Assembly: GCA_945643635.1 (NCBI GenBank)
Contig: CALZFC010000080.1
Span: forward strand, 1,851,287-1,915,286
Length of the DNA stretch: 64,000 nucleotides
Reading direction: 5' to 3'
DNA from: Allodiplogaster sudhausi
Taxonomy: Eukaryota; Nematoda; Chromadorea; Rhabditida; Diplogasteridae
Of this stretch, positions 1-11,381 are shown piece after piece. How positions within the stretch are numbered: position 1 is the stretch's first letter; the number at the start of each line of letters is the position of its first letter. Made by a program: the position numbers and the translations under genes. The notes beneath the pieces are model-generated. The model ran no database searches. It saw nothing but the letters and a program-made list of their open reading frames with translations, and was not told the origin of the DNA.

Positions 1-2030
1 ACGAATGGAGATGTCTTCTTTGCTCAACAGGTCGAGTTCTTAAGTATTCAGTTGTTTTATCAAAGGAAACAGTAATACTTTCTTAATTAATATTTCAAAT
101 TTAGGTGATCATGAATGCTTGCGCAACACAGGCAATTGTGAACTTGCTGATGAATCTTGAAGAGAGTGAAGATATTAAGGTCGGGTTTTGATTATGAAAT
201 ATTGGGAATAATTTTTTTTACATGCCCTTTGTTAACTATTTATTTGAAGTGTATTATTTCGTCGGCTTCAGATCGGCAATGTCCTCAAGGAGTACCGCGA
301 TTTCACGAAGGAGTTTGATCCTAGCGTTAGTTAACTTCATTTTATACATTATTGTCTATCCACGTTCTACATTGATGATAATGGGGTTCGTAGTTTCCCA
401 GTCATTTGGTAAGTTCGTTTATTTTCCTTGAAAAAATAAACATGACGGCCCTTACAATTACTCCTCATTTGAAGCATAAAAGAAGAGATTTGTTAAGACC
501 CGCGGCCTGTGCCTTTCGAACTCCGAGCCCATCCGCGCTGTCCACAACAGCTTCGCCAGACAGCAACTGTACGAGTTGGACATGAAGGGCGGCAAGGAAG
601 AGGACAACTACCACTTCATCACCTATCTACCCGTCAAGGGAAAGGTTAAGGGCCTTTCTGAGGCGGTTTGATCATTCCAGCTTATGAATTTGTATACTGA
701 TTTGGAATTTTTGAAGGGAATAAAAGACATTGTCGAGGACCCAGTAAAACAGGGTAGGTTAGCTGCGTAAAACTGGGTGAGGTATCTGGTGTCCACTGCT
801 TAAGATGGTCAGTGCGCCGTGTTCATCTCTGCTTGCTTAGAGCCGTGTTGAATCATCCGATCTGCTTAAAGGAAAATTTTTTTGCATGAAAAGAATAATT
901 TCTTTTCCAAAAAAAAAAGAATATATATGAGAAAAGAAGATATTTTGTGGCTTTGTATCCTCCTGGTTTGTAGTCGTGCTCCGGACCTAGCTCAGTACTG
1001 GGGCTGACAAGTAGTCGAAAAGTACGGGGAGTCTGTGTTACCTACAGTAAGGTTTGCTCACTGTTTTTTGTGCTTTTATAATTCCATATGCCTATCATGT
1101 TCTTACTGCATTCATTGTGAATGAGAAAAGTGGGAAGAAATGGAGTTTAAGAGATGGATGAGTTGTCTGAATGCAGGTGTACGAGCTGGACGGTTTGATG
1201 GAGTGCCCACTGGAAGTGGGAGAGATAAAGGAAGGACAGAGCTGGCTCGATGTCGCACGCCCTGTCATACAAGCACGCATTAACAGGTTGGCGGAGATAT
1301 CCAAGATGATGATCACTCCTTTCCTGTCAATTGCAGATACAGCGACGGAGAAATCCACTTCAACCTCATGGCAGTGATCTCGGAGAGGAAGCAGAAGTAC
1401 ATTCGACGCCTGGAAGAACTCGCATCGGTCAGTGGAGGAGGGTATTTCAACCAAACACTCATTCCATTCTAGTCTGGCATGGAGACCGAGGCAATTGCAC
1501 AAGAGATATGCGATCTCCAGAACATGATCGAGGAGGAGGACAACAAGATGAAGCGACAGAAGATTGAGAACATTCGCAGGTTAAAAACGACCAGCGCAGA
1601 AAGGGGATACTTTGATTTTGCTTAAACAAGAGTGCTTGGATATTTCCTGTAAAGTCCATATGTATTGTCGGATGAAGATGCAGTAGCATCAGGTGTGATT
1701 TATATGCTGGGTTCCTCTAGATCGATGGATGGTTTGGAAGTGGTAAGCAAGGTTATTTTAATTCTTTGAGACGCCACAACTACGTGCCATTCATTGTGGA
1801 GTTGCTGCGCTGCCTCGCACAGGAGAACAAACTCGTCGGCCTTGTTGAGCAGGTTTTCAGTTTGCAGTATAGAGAAAAGCGATCTTTTATATTACATTAC
1901 GAGTACAATTGAGTGTGATTGATGAAGAACCCTTATTTATTCATTTCAGGCGATTGAAAAGGCCGATGCGAAGAAGAAAGACAAGGATGGCAAGGAAGAA
2001 GACAAGGACAAGATGAAGGCCAAGGCATAA
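1..2030 (+). CDS. UCHL5: UCHL5/UCH37-type ubiquitin C-terminal hydrolase, 5' end outside window
   Basis: Cysteine deubiquitinase of the peptidase C12 family; relatives act on the 19S proteasome cap and in INO80. Exons inferred from frame: 1-30, 105-179, 272-325, 498-644, 1177-1286, 1337-1427, 1473-1579, 1771-1852, 1950-2030, giving 258 residues with stop TAA at 2028-2030. Catalytic features seen: oxyanion Gln in FFAQQV (exon 1), nucleophile Cys in MNACATQA (exon 2), His in YHFITY (exon 4) and Asp in YELDGL (exon 5). Exons 6-8 encode the UCH37-specific helical tail (SDGEIHFNLMAVIS, KIENIRR, RHNYVPFIVELL), which separates it from UCHL1/L3. The last exon is a KEKE-like tail instead of a longer human-type end. 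The N-terminal quarter is missing only because the window begins here. All eight donors have T or C at +3. C. elegans ubh-4 is the likely orthologue. Confidence 0.95.
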
Positions 2031-2943
2031 TTAAAAGATCTAGCCAAGATGAGATCATTAACGTGTATTACTTATATATTTATTTGTTGACCATCTGTTT
2101 ATGCCCTGTGCTACTTTTCTGTTTAAGCTATATACTTATGCTGGTCTATGGACACTTTTTAAGAGAGATAAAAGCTATGAAAAGATACTACTTCAGTGGC
2201 AACTGTCGTTGGGATGAGTTGTGCGAAGGAATAGTATGCTGGTTCGCGTTCATTAGGTGGTTTACGACCCGATAGCACTTTTGATTATCTATTAGCAGAA
2301 TCAGTGACTAATGAGTGTATAGTTTAACAGCCGCGGTTGTTAAACTATACACTGCAGAACTGTTAAACTGTAAACTGCAGCCGTCGAGGGTCAATGCAAC
2401 CTAATTTGCTGTATTGGCATCTGTGTGACCCACCGGAGTGCTTGTGTTGTAAGAGGGGTACGGTGACTCATTTCTTGCAATAGGATTTTCGGACTTTTCT
2501 CTTGACTCTTCCTTCCTTCCTTTTCACGAAGTTCTTAAGAACCGCTTTGCTTGACCCCTGATTCTCTTAAAAAGAGACGCCAGAGTAGTGCTCATTGGGT
2601 TCAGCTTTCTTGGTGTATTCAGATAATAAAATCACAGAGTGAGATTCCTGTGTTAGTATTTGTTTGTTTTCATTCCCTTCAAGTCTGGACGGCTCATTCT
2701 CGCTTATTATGAATGTTTCACACTATACTGTGTACTCTGGACAAACGTGGCAATACGTTGTCTTTCTTTCCCTCGCCCTCTCCCCTTTTGTACGTTATCT
2801 CTTCTCCACGATCGCCTTTCCATTTCGGAAAGCCTCAACCGTAAAGTCTGCATCGTGGAAAATAGTCATCTGCGTTTAATTTTTTCTTGATTGATGTGAT
2901 AATTTTCTATTATTTAACTAACATAGTAACCTTGCCTTTATGA
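2031..2943. other. Intergenic, 3' flank of UCHL5
   Basis: AT-rich sequence. The palindromic pair GTTTAACAG/CTGTTAAAC recurs at about 2321-2370 and could fold into a hairpin. No convincing exon; frames around 2660-2890 lack splice context or recognisable protein. Confidence 0.5.
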
Positions 2944-3462
2944 GTACTGGAGCGAGGCCAGGAAGCCAAACAGTTAGGGGGCGAGTTAGCTGTTCTCTCA
3001 CGGGTTGAGAAGGTTTGTTTCTTTTTCTTGAAGATTAAATGTTTTTTTTTGCTATATCAAAAATTGAGCTTCCATAGGCTTACTAATTTACGCTTGGTAA
3101 GACATGTTAGTTCGGAGAATAAGATTTCAAGCAAAATTATGGGCTATGGACGGATGTGACTAAGAAAGGCACTTACTTGAAGGTGCACAGCGTTGCGCGA
3201 AGCGAGAGCGTCTCGTCTGTCTCCGAAGACGGGGACCGGGGCATGAAGAATCGGATGCAGAGGGGAGCCGCAGCAGAACAAGTTCAGCTTCTCCTTGAAG
3301 AACACTCCGACGACTCAAGGACCCCTTTCTCCGCCTCCAGGATGAAACACGGCAGTTGGCGAGTGAGATTCGCGAGGATGCAACTTCATTACAAGGTCAT
3401 CTGAGGATTTGCAAGGGCTGGAGAAATACAATGTTTTATAAGTAGTCGTTTATCACAAGTGC
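2944..3462 (+). CDS. Unrecognised coiled-coil protein fragment (two candidate exons)
   Basis: Not recognised. The first candidate exon follows a TATGAG acceptor at 2943 and encodes heptad-like residues (ERGQEAKQLGGELAVLSRVEK, written from its second residue onward only in part here: EAKQLGGELAVLSRVEK) before the GTTTGT donor near 3013. The second follows TTTCAAG near 3132 and encodes a Ser/Glu stretch (SVARSESVSSVSEDGD), then AEQVQLLLEEHSDD. The open frame then moves by one base near 3315 and continues as FLRLQDETRQLASEIRED up to a TAG near 3460. Helix-like sequence on both sides of the shift suggests a missing base (sequence error or decay). The upstream end is unknown. It lies between UCHL5 and CANT1 in the same orientation. 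Confidence 0.3.
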
Positions 3463-4152
3463 ATTGTTCCTTTTCGCCTCGTTTCCCGGTGAATGTCTAG
3501 CGACTGCAGCTTGCATGTAGTTTTAGCTTTCCACTCTTCCATTCTTCTTATTTGATCCACGCTCTTTTGTTCTCTTCTTTGTCTATCCGTCACCTGAGTC
3601 CTTTCTGATTTCCTTCATTTAGCTTTCCCCTCATATTCTGGTGTTAATTGATCGTCTGCACGATTGAACGTTGTTCCTTCGTGTCTTCATTTTGTCATGG
3701 TGGTTGAAACTTCGCTAGTCTCTCTTTCTCTCTTTCTCTATCTCTCTCACTCTCACTCTCTCTCTCTCTCATTCTCTCTCTCTGTCCCTCTCTGCTCCTT
3801 CTCGCTCTATTTCTTTCTCTCGCTATCTTTTTATCTCCCTCGCTTTCAATCTTTCTGTGCTCTGATTCTCTGCCTCAATGGAGGGATATTCATTGAATTC
3901 GCGATGATATCCTTGGGATATGGACAATCAAATGTGTGTGAATGTTTACAAAACGTGCTATTGACACATGCGAGCTGTCTAGGGGAGGGAGGGGTTGTAT
4001 AGAGTGCAAATAAGAAGAGGGGAAAAAGGAGATTAGGAGAAACTGCGGGATAGATGGTGGAAGATCTGCTTGTTAATGTCCTTTTGAATTCAGTACACTT
4101 CGATTATTATAATCTCTACATGATATCTGAAATGTTTAATCTTACATTTCCA
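3463..4152. repeat. Intergenic with CT-rich tract (about 3718-3850)
   Basis: Pyrimidine-rich low-complexity DNA made of TCTC runs broken by single substitutions. Its open frames are Leu/Ser-rich readings of the CT repeat. The rest is AT-rich and featureless. Confidence 0.8.
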
Positions 4153-4153
4153 G
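4153..4153 (+). promoter_or_regulatory. Orphan splice acceptor before CANT1, candidate SL trans-splice site
   Basis: The sequence ACATTTCCAG ends at 4153, 56 nt upstream of the CANT1 ATG. No upstream exon is evident, as expected for a nematode outron. Confidence 0.5.
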
Positions 4154-4209
4154 AGCATGGATTGGCGGTTTTTCCCTCTTAATATACCTGGACTTTTGGA
4201 AAGAAGGAA

Positions 4210-6264
4210 ATGTTTCGGATTGTTTTTTACGCTTGTTTCTATTCTAAGGTGCTGGTCCTGCTTGGAGTAGCTGCAATCGTGTATACTTCGGGCCTTCTTC
4301 TTGTGGCTCTCGGAAGATTCCTTCTGAGTTCGAACTCTGTGGCCTCCTACGATTATTCGCCCCTCAGCAGTCCACATGTAATTCGTTTGAACATTTTATT
4401 TTACAGTCTTTCTTTGTTTAAATTGTTTCCTTTAGCGTTTGGAAGATGGGTCGCTAGTGTTTCGGATCGCAGTGGTGACCGACTTGGACAAGGAGAGCAT
4501 TATCAAGTCAGAGGATGGCAAGAAGGCCAAGTGGCAAAGCTTCTTCAAGAAGGGCAAGCTTATTGTTAGTCCTTTCTATTCTCTTCTCTCGTTTTATCAT
4601 CTAAAATAAAATGTTTACAGCCTGATAAAATATCTTCATGGTATTTGCCCATAACTTTTAAAGTATACTAGGTCTCCCCCGACGCGGAGAGCGTTTCCGT
4701 GGACTGGGGCAAAGGAACTCCGGACATTTCGTTAAAGACGGAACTGGCGAATGGAGGGAGAGCAATGGAACTGTCTGATCTCGTAATATTCAATCATCGA
4801 CTTCTCACGGTCGATGATCGAACTGGAGTCATTTATGAAGTTTGTTATCGGACAACTAGGAAATAGCTTTCTTCTTCCTCCAAGTTTGATTTCGTTCTTA
4901 TTCCCCTCTTTGAAATATGCCGGTATTCCTTTTAGATTTCAAACGAAAAGGATGTCGTCCCATGGCTAATACTCGGAGATGGGCCTGGAAATGTCACGAA
5001 GCCTTTCAAGGTTAACATTAAAATTGGATATTTCTTAACGGTTTTATCTTTAAAATATAGTGAAAAATTATGCACTGTTTCACTGAATATTTTTTTCATT
5101 GAAGTATCAAGCCTAACTTATATATTGAGCAGCGAAAGCCATTATTGTAACAATAGTGATTTTAATTCGTGATTCAGTTTTAATTGGCAGTCTTGGCCTA
5201 GAGCACCAAAGGTATATTTGAAATGGTGTGTCGAACACACGAATGCCAGTTGCAAATCGCGAACTGAACTTTGTTGAGGGTGAATGGATGACAGTGAAGG
5301 GCGAGCATCTCTTCGTTGGGGGTCTTGGCAAAGAGTGGACGGACGAGGAGGGACACTACATCAATGACCATCCCATGTGGGTCGGTTATTCTTTTTATTC
5401 GAATTTATTTGTGATTACTTTGGGTAATACTGGTTATTTGTATTGAGGTGAAGCGTATTGACCGCTTTGGACGAGTGGAGCACTTCCCTTGGGTAGACAA
5501 CTATAAATTGGTTTGTTACATCGATCAATGTTTGAGGCCATTTCAGTAGTTCATTTGTCTGATAAAACTCACTGCTACTTTAGGTGCGTGGTTCGATGGC
5601 CATTGAATGGCCAGGCTACATGGTCCACGAGGCTGTGCAGTGGTCCGATGTCCACCAGTCAGTTTCTCCTTCTTTTCTTTTCATCAACCATTCTGTCCCT
5701 TAGCAAAGGAATAATGATGAACAAGACAGTCTTATTATTGTTTGTCATGAAACAAAACTCTCTCGTTAATCATCATTCTCATGGTTCGCCTTCAACAGCA
5801 GAAGTGGCTATTCCTTCCCCTTAGGAAGTGGTTCTTCCTCCCTCGCCGCGTCTCTCGTGAAGAGTACAACGAAGCGGCGGACGAGGGAAGGGGTTCAAAT
5901 GTGCTGCTGTCCCTGGATGACTCCTTCTCTTCCCCTGCCCTCGTGACTCGCATTGGCACCCAGAATACGCCTTCCTTCCGTGGCTTCGCTGCCTTCCAGT
6001 TTGTGCCTGGAACCAAGGACACAATTATTGTCGCCCTCAAGAGCGAGGAGAGGGTGCGTTCTATTTATTCGGCGTATTCTCATTGTCAGAGTGATTTTAT
6101 ATAATTTAGCGAGAGCAGTGCGTTCTATTGAATAAAGAGAGTGTTTGCAGGATGGCAAGCCAGTCGCGACGTTCATCACTGCCTTTGATATCGAAGGCAA
6201 CATTCTGATGCCAGACCAGCCACTCATCGGATCTTACAAGTTTGAAGGCCTTGCCTTCATCTGA
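4210..6264 (+). CDS. CANT1: CANT1-type calcium-activated nucleotidase (apyrase)
   Basis: Ca2+-dependent nucleoside diphosphatase (UDP/GDP to UMP/GMP), a type II membrane protein of the ER/Golgi that supports glycosylation. Exons: 4210-4377, 4436-4564, 4672-4839, 4936-5010, 5279-5380, 5448-5510, 5584-5657, 5825-6053, 6151-6264; 373 residues, close to human CANT1 (401). One hydrophobic signal-anchor lies at about residues 13-38 after a short basic cytosolic tail. Family motifs in order: FRIAVVTDLDKES, DWGKGTP, DLVIFNHRLLTVDDRTG, PWLILGDGPG, GEWMTVKGEHLFVGGLGKEW, WSDVHQKWFFLPRRVS, FVPGTKDTIIVALKSEE, and YKFEGLAFI at the end. Every junction keeps frame. The start is the first ATG after the acceptor at 4153 and places the signal-anchor correctly. 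C. elegans apy-1 is the expected orthologue. Confidence 0.95.
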
Positions 6265-6964
6265 GGAAGACCCTTATCCCATGTTCCCCCTTGATTCTCT
6301 TCACCAGTCATGGTTGTTTCCTCTCGTTATCCCACCATCAGTCCTAAATTGAGTGATCGCCTTCTCAGCGATTGTGTCATCATCAAATTAACTCATCTCG
6401 GGGGCATACCACCTCTTACCATTATAATATTTAGTCTTCTAAGCTGTACGGGTCACTGTGCCTTGTGTCGACCTTGAACTGTGATAGCCTAGTTCTTTCT
6501 TATTCATTTTCTGGCTGAGATATTCTAGTGGCTTCTTAGATTGGCCAAGGAATGATGAAAACTGAAATAAGCAAGAAGCGTGTCATGAACACTCCTAAAT
6601 GTTCTTAACATACCTCTGGTGTTTTATTACTTTGGCCTGCTCTTTTTCCGACCTCACTCTCACTTTCTTACCATTTCTCTCTCTCTCGCTCCCTCTATCT
6701 CGCTCCCCCTATCTGTCACTATCTCTCTCTTTCTTTCATTCTTTTTCTCTCTGTCTCTCTTTCTCTTCTCTCTCTTCTCTTTCACACCGGCATACCGGCT
6801 CAACTAACCATCAAGCTTCTCTTTCTTGCCCTCCCACTACTAGTAACCATTTATGCTTTTTCGTACTAGTCGTTCTCTTTGTTAGCGCAATGACGTTGCC
6901 TCGTGGGATGGAGAGGGCCCGCTCCCTCTTCATTCTGCGTGCTTCATCCATGTTGCAGCAATTG

Positions 6965-6999
<35 letters not shown>

Positions 7000-7745
7000 C
7001 CTCTCTCTCCCTCTCTCTCCCTCTCTCTCCCTCTCTCTCCCTCTCTCTCTCCCTCTCTCTCTCCCTCTCTGTCTTACATTAGTCTCTTCCCGGCCCCTGT
7101 TTGTGTCCATCCATTTCATTCATTTCTCATCCCCAGTACAGAGTGTGTTTTCAAGCACACTCGCCTTGTATTCTCGCATGCAATTTCCCGTCTATTTCCA
7201 TCACTTCTTTGCTATCAGCTGCGTGAATTGGCTTGCAAAGTAGGTTTACTTCACTCTTTTTCTCTTTGTCTGCACACTCTTTCTCTAAGTCTAGTTTTGT
7301 CTCTTTCTCTCCTCTCCAGTTTATGAGTGACTAACATCGGCGACCAGCACGATGAAGCGCCTAATGCTTTGCAAGGCCGCCTCTGCACTTATTATCACCC
7401 TTGACTAATCACTTTGCCGTGATCCATGGAACAACCCCTTACCTTTTTATCGGTTATCAACTGACCATACCTTGCACTGATACTGGCTAATGTCAGCATC
7501 GACTTTCTAGCATAAGTGAAGAAATCTGCGTACTGAACAACTTTCTACAATGATAGTGTAGGTATATTTATCATATTTGTCTGCCTTTATTTACGGTGTA
7601 TCTAACCTCGCGATGACTGTGATATTCGCCTTTTGACTTGTGTGGTATTGTAGGTTTCATGTATTTGCGCGTATGTCGTTCATTTCGTGATATGCGTGAT
7701 TAGAATTGGGTGAATGTGAAACTAGTAGTGATAAAGTTGCTTTCA
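6265..7745. repeat. Intergenic with CT microsatellites (about 6655-6785 and 6969-7072)
   Basis: Contains the CANT1 3' flank and two CT-rich tracts. The second has a CCCTCTCT sub-period. Open frames here in both orientations (Leu/Ser or Arg/Glu runs) are by-products of the repeat. No gene seen. Confidence 0.8.
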
Positions 7746-7746
7746 G
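7746..7746 (+). promoter_or_regulatory. Orphan splice acceptor before the copper transporter
   Basis: GTTGCTTTCAG ends at 7746, 69 nt upstream of the ATG. It is the end of either a 5' UTR intron or an outron. Confidence 0.45.
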
Positions 7747-7815
7747 GGTACCCACTGGCCGCAACCGTGAATCAGGAGAGAGAGGATCGCGAAGGGATTC
7801 AAGAGGAACACAGGA

Positions 7816-9710
7816 ATGGCCGACCACTCGCATCACGCTCCTTTATCTTCTTCTGCACTTGACGCGGTTAGCAAGTTGGCAGTTGCCATCTTAACAATTG
7901 TTTCCAAAAGCTCGGCTGGTTTACGTAAATCAGTTTTTTCCCTTGTGCTAGAAGAACATGTTCGGTTTATGTTAATAATCGTCAGATTATGAATCAATCT
8001 TCAAGAAAACATTGATTACAGAGCGCGGCCTTCCTGTCGTCAGAGAAGGCGAAGAACATGAGTGCACTCTTTGAGATGCTGGACACAATGAAAGGCACCA
8101 ATGGAGGGGGTGGGGGAGCGGTGCACGTCCATGCTGCGGGAGGCGGGCATGACCACCATTCGGCCGGCCATGAACACGCGGGTTAGGAGGAAGTGCCGGC
8201 TTTGCTAAATCAAGTCTGCAAATCTTTAACTGAAACGCAAAGTCCTGGGTATTTTTTATCTTCTCTTTTTGTTTATTTTTCACGACAACCCTAAATGTAT
8301 TACTTAAAAGACAAAGATTAATGTAAGAATTATGTATGGCAAAACATTGGTTATTTCCTTCCATTTCAGGGCACATGATGAAGATGTGGTTCCATGGCGG
8401 CTGCAACGAAGTCATCCTCTTCGACTTCTGGAGAACAGACTCGTGTTTGGGTAGTTTTCTATCTTACTGCTCTTCTGACTTTTAAGATTTGAATTACAGT
8501 GTAATTTTGAAAATCGTGTCGGAATATTTTAGCAGTATGAAACTGCAAAAAGAAAATTCCTTTAAAGTTGCATAATTATAAATGTGAATTGTATACTTTT
8601 TAAAGGTCTTCTGATGTCATGCATCATAATCTTTGCAATGGGCGCGCTGTACGAAGGAGTGAAATGGTTCCGTGTGTACCTTCAGCTGAGCCGGGATGAT
8701 CAACTACGGGGCAGAACAGAAGGCAGCCTCAACTCAACTGCTCCCTCTGCTTCTATCAACATGCACGGATTAGGAAAACAGGTCAGTTATGCTTTACTGC
8801 CTTAATTTTTTTTCCTTTTTTTTGCTATCGACTGGTAAAGTTTTATGAGATAATGATATGGCTGAAACGTAAACCATTGCAATTTAGTAGTGAAAATTGG
8901 TAATTCAAGGTAGGGTGATGCTTTGCAGTCACTCCTCGAGAACGGAGATGCCGCGCACGGTGGAGGAGCAGTCTCGGGCAATGATGCCACCCCAAATGTT
9001 TACGCTCCAACAACCACGCCTTCCTGTCACTCCAAGAACAACAGGAGGTCGTTTTGGAGCTTTGGTGGAAGTCTTACAGTTGTATCCCTTAATTCCACCA
9101 TTAACCTTCATACGTTTTGGCATAAGGGAATAAGAAAGGAAAAAAGACAGCTAATGATGTCCTTGCAGAGATTCCGGCAGATGTGACGGGGCCTTCAGTG
9201 TCTTCCGCCTCGTGGAAGCTCTACTCTACGCCCTCCAACTCGTCCTCGCGTACTGGCTCATGCTCATCGTCATGACTTACAACTCTTACCTCAGTCAGTA
9301 TTTTTGCTGAATATTTTTTTCTCAAGTGAGGCGATCACGGGTTTTTTTTTTAAAATTAATTCATTACAAAGATATAACTAAATATTTTAGCTTTCCACAG
9401 TATTTCCAAAGAAAACATGTTGTGATATCCCTACTCCGTTCTTCTTATCCCTTAAAAATAGGATATATATTTTCAAGAATCATCAGCTTTTCCTTCTCTT
9501 TTGAATTCATCTCTTCAAAAACGTTTGCTAAGATAGTTCTTTAATAATTTTTCTAAAGATGTAGAATAAGTAATGGAAGCGAAAGTGGTGGTTGCAGCAA
9601 TTGCTGTAATTGCGGGCGCAGCCTTCGGCCACTGGCTCTTCGCCATCGTGAATCTGCTGAGTCCGCGGGGAGACTCTCACGACTCCTTCACCACTGATGC
9701 TTGCCATTGA
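7816..9710 (+). CDS. SLC31A1: CTR-type high-affinity copper transporter
   Basis: Trimeric Cu(I) channel of the plasma membrane or ves­icles. Exons: 7816-7866, 8022-8181, 8370-8450, 8606-8781, 8929-9047, 9169-9293, 9598-9710; 274 residues. The extracellular N terminus is His-rich (MADHSHH, then HVHAAGGGHDHHSAGHEHAGH split by an intron) and runs into MMKMWFHGGCNEVILFDFW, the Met-rich gate and start of TM1. TM1 is LLMSCIIIFAMGALYEGVKW. A Ser/Thr/Gly-rich loop of roughly 95 residues follows. TM2 contains YWLMLIVMTYN with the MX3M copper-selectivity motif. TM3 contains GAAFG, the GX3G helix-packing motif. I chose the last acceptor (9597) because it gives the family spacing between TM2 and TM3; acceptors near 9579 or 9587 would add a few residues in the same frame. 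The N-terminal exon rests on frame and His content only. Confidence 0.92.
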
Positions 9711-10832
9711 GTTCAGTGAAGAATCCTTCTAGACGAGTAGACATTAGACTCCTTCCCAAAGTACGCACGAAATGGTCTCGTTTTTCCTCTCTGTTTTGTA
9801 TACTGGTTACGGAATACAGTATAGTTGAATATCACTCCAGAGTCAGTATCTGAGAGATTAAACAATGCGGTGTTTCAGAGAACGAGATCCTACTGATAAG
9901 ACGCATAAGATTATAACAAAACACCATGTCATTTTTTTCCTTTCCAGCACTGCTAATAGTTATTAAGTTTGACATATTTTGGACCTGTTAGTTTTCATTG
10001 TCTGTCCTGTATATCTGACTCTTTACATCTCTAATTTCTACGAGGTAGGTTGAGGAAATTACTAAAGTAGAACTTCTTTTTCACATTATCTTAAATTTCC
10101 TAGATGCCCACTTTCTTTTATTTTTTTAGCTATTTCAATTCAAAGATGATCTTGAATTCTTATACCTTTTCTAAACCCGAGGTGCCGTATTCTTCGAATG
10201 TCAACACTCTTTCCACTCTTGATCTTTCCAATCTACTTCTTTTCTCAGCTATTCAGTTTGTATTCTAGTAAGCCGGCCGTAGACCGTCAAAAACATCTAT
10301 CAAACCAGGCTTTTACAGTGTATTCGGCTGTGTCTCGAGTATGTGGTATACGGTCTCCATGAGTTTCCCTGATATGTTGAACTGCTACAGTAGTCACCGG
10401 CTCTTTACTACTATTGTTTTGCCAGAATTTCTTCTGTTGAGGTTGCAGTATGCAAGCGAGGAGGGAATAAAAGATCTTGTGTTGAGAAGTTGATATCAAA
10501 ATTATGCATTTGTGACATATTATTCGATCAATCGGTACTTGCATCAGATGGCCGTACGTTTTCTTATGTTAGGGGAGAGTGTCAGCAGCGGACTGTTCCT
10601 ATGCATGATCTCACTGGCTCTACTTTTTCTTTCGATAGGTGTTCTTTCTATTTCTTTCTCGTTCCTTTGTATCTTCGTACTGGGTTGCATGCTTAAAGTA
10701 CCCAAGCCATCTGCTGTGACGTTCTCGGAGTGCTCTTTCAATCCCCGCATCCCTATTGTAAATGCTCACACTCCACGGGCACTCTTCCTCTTTCACTTGG
10801 ACTTTCTACATGTTCTTTCTCCTCCCTCCCTC

Positions 10833-10865
<33 letters not shown>

Positions 10866-11022
10866 ATCTCACTTTCTCTTCACACCTATCTCCGTCACTC
10901 TTTTCCTCTAAGCCCTTCAATTTTTCTCAGCTTCTTCCTTCCAGAATACTCGGTCATCCGCCTTCTGCACATTCTTTCCCTTACCAGTTGTCTTCTATTC
11001 TTTCTCTCTCTGTTTCTATACT

Positions 11023-11053
<31 letters not shown>

Positions 11054-11373
11054 CTTTCTCTCTGTATCTCTGTCCCTCTCCCTCACTTGTCTCGAGCTGA
11101 GTTCATCTTCCCAGCTTCTCCCATTTCTCCAGTAAAGGTACATCTCTGATATATTACCCTTGCTGCGTACTCCCTCCAATCCGCACTCTCTCGATTGTAA
11201 CCCTGCGTCTCTGACCCTCGTCCTTGTCCGTCTGGCGCTCTCGTCAACTTCTCTCTAGCAGGCGCTGCAGCAACCGCTGCTGCTCCACACACTGGAAAGT
11301 CGCGTGAGAGAGCATGGAATGAGTGTGAAAGATTAGAGAGAGAGAGAGAGAGAAAGAAAGAAGAGAAAGACGG
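9711..11373. repeat. Intergenic with CT-rich tracts (about 10815-10880, 11005-11085) and a GA tract (11333-11381)
   Basis: No gene recognised. The 207-residue open frame at 10512-11135 is mostly Leu/Ser from CT repeats. The GA tract flanks the hAT-like element and supplies its apparent target duplication. Confidence 0.75.
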
Positions 11374-11381
11374 AGAGAAAG

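Noticed and set aside
975..1035. tRNA-like A-box string (TAGCTCAGTACTGGG) in UCHL5 intron 4
   Set aside because: No B box, T arm or acceptor stem pairing follows.
10512..11135. 207-residue Leu/Ser-rich frame
   Set aside because: Reading of CT microsatellites without conserved motifs.
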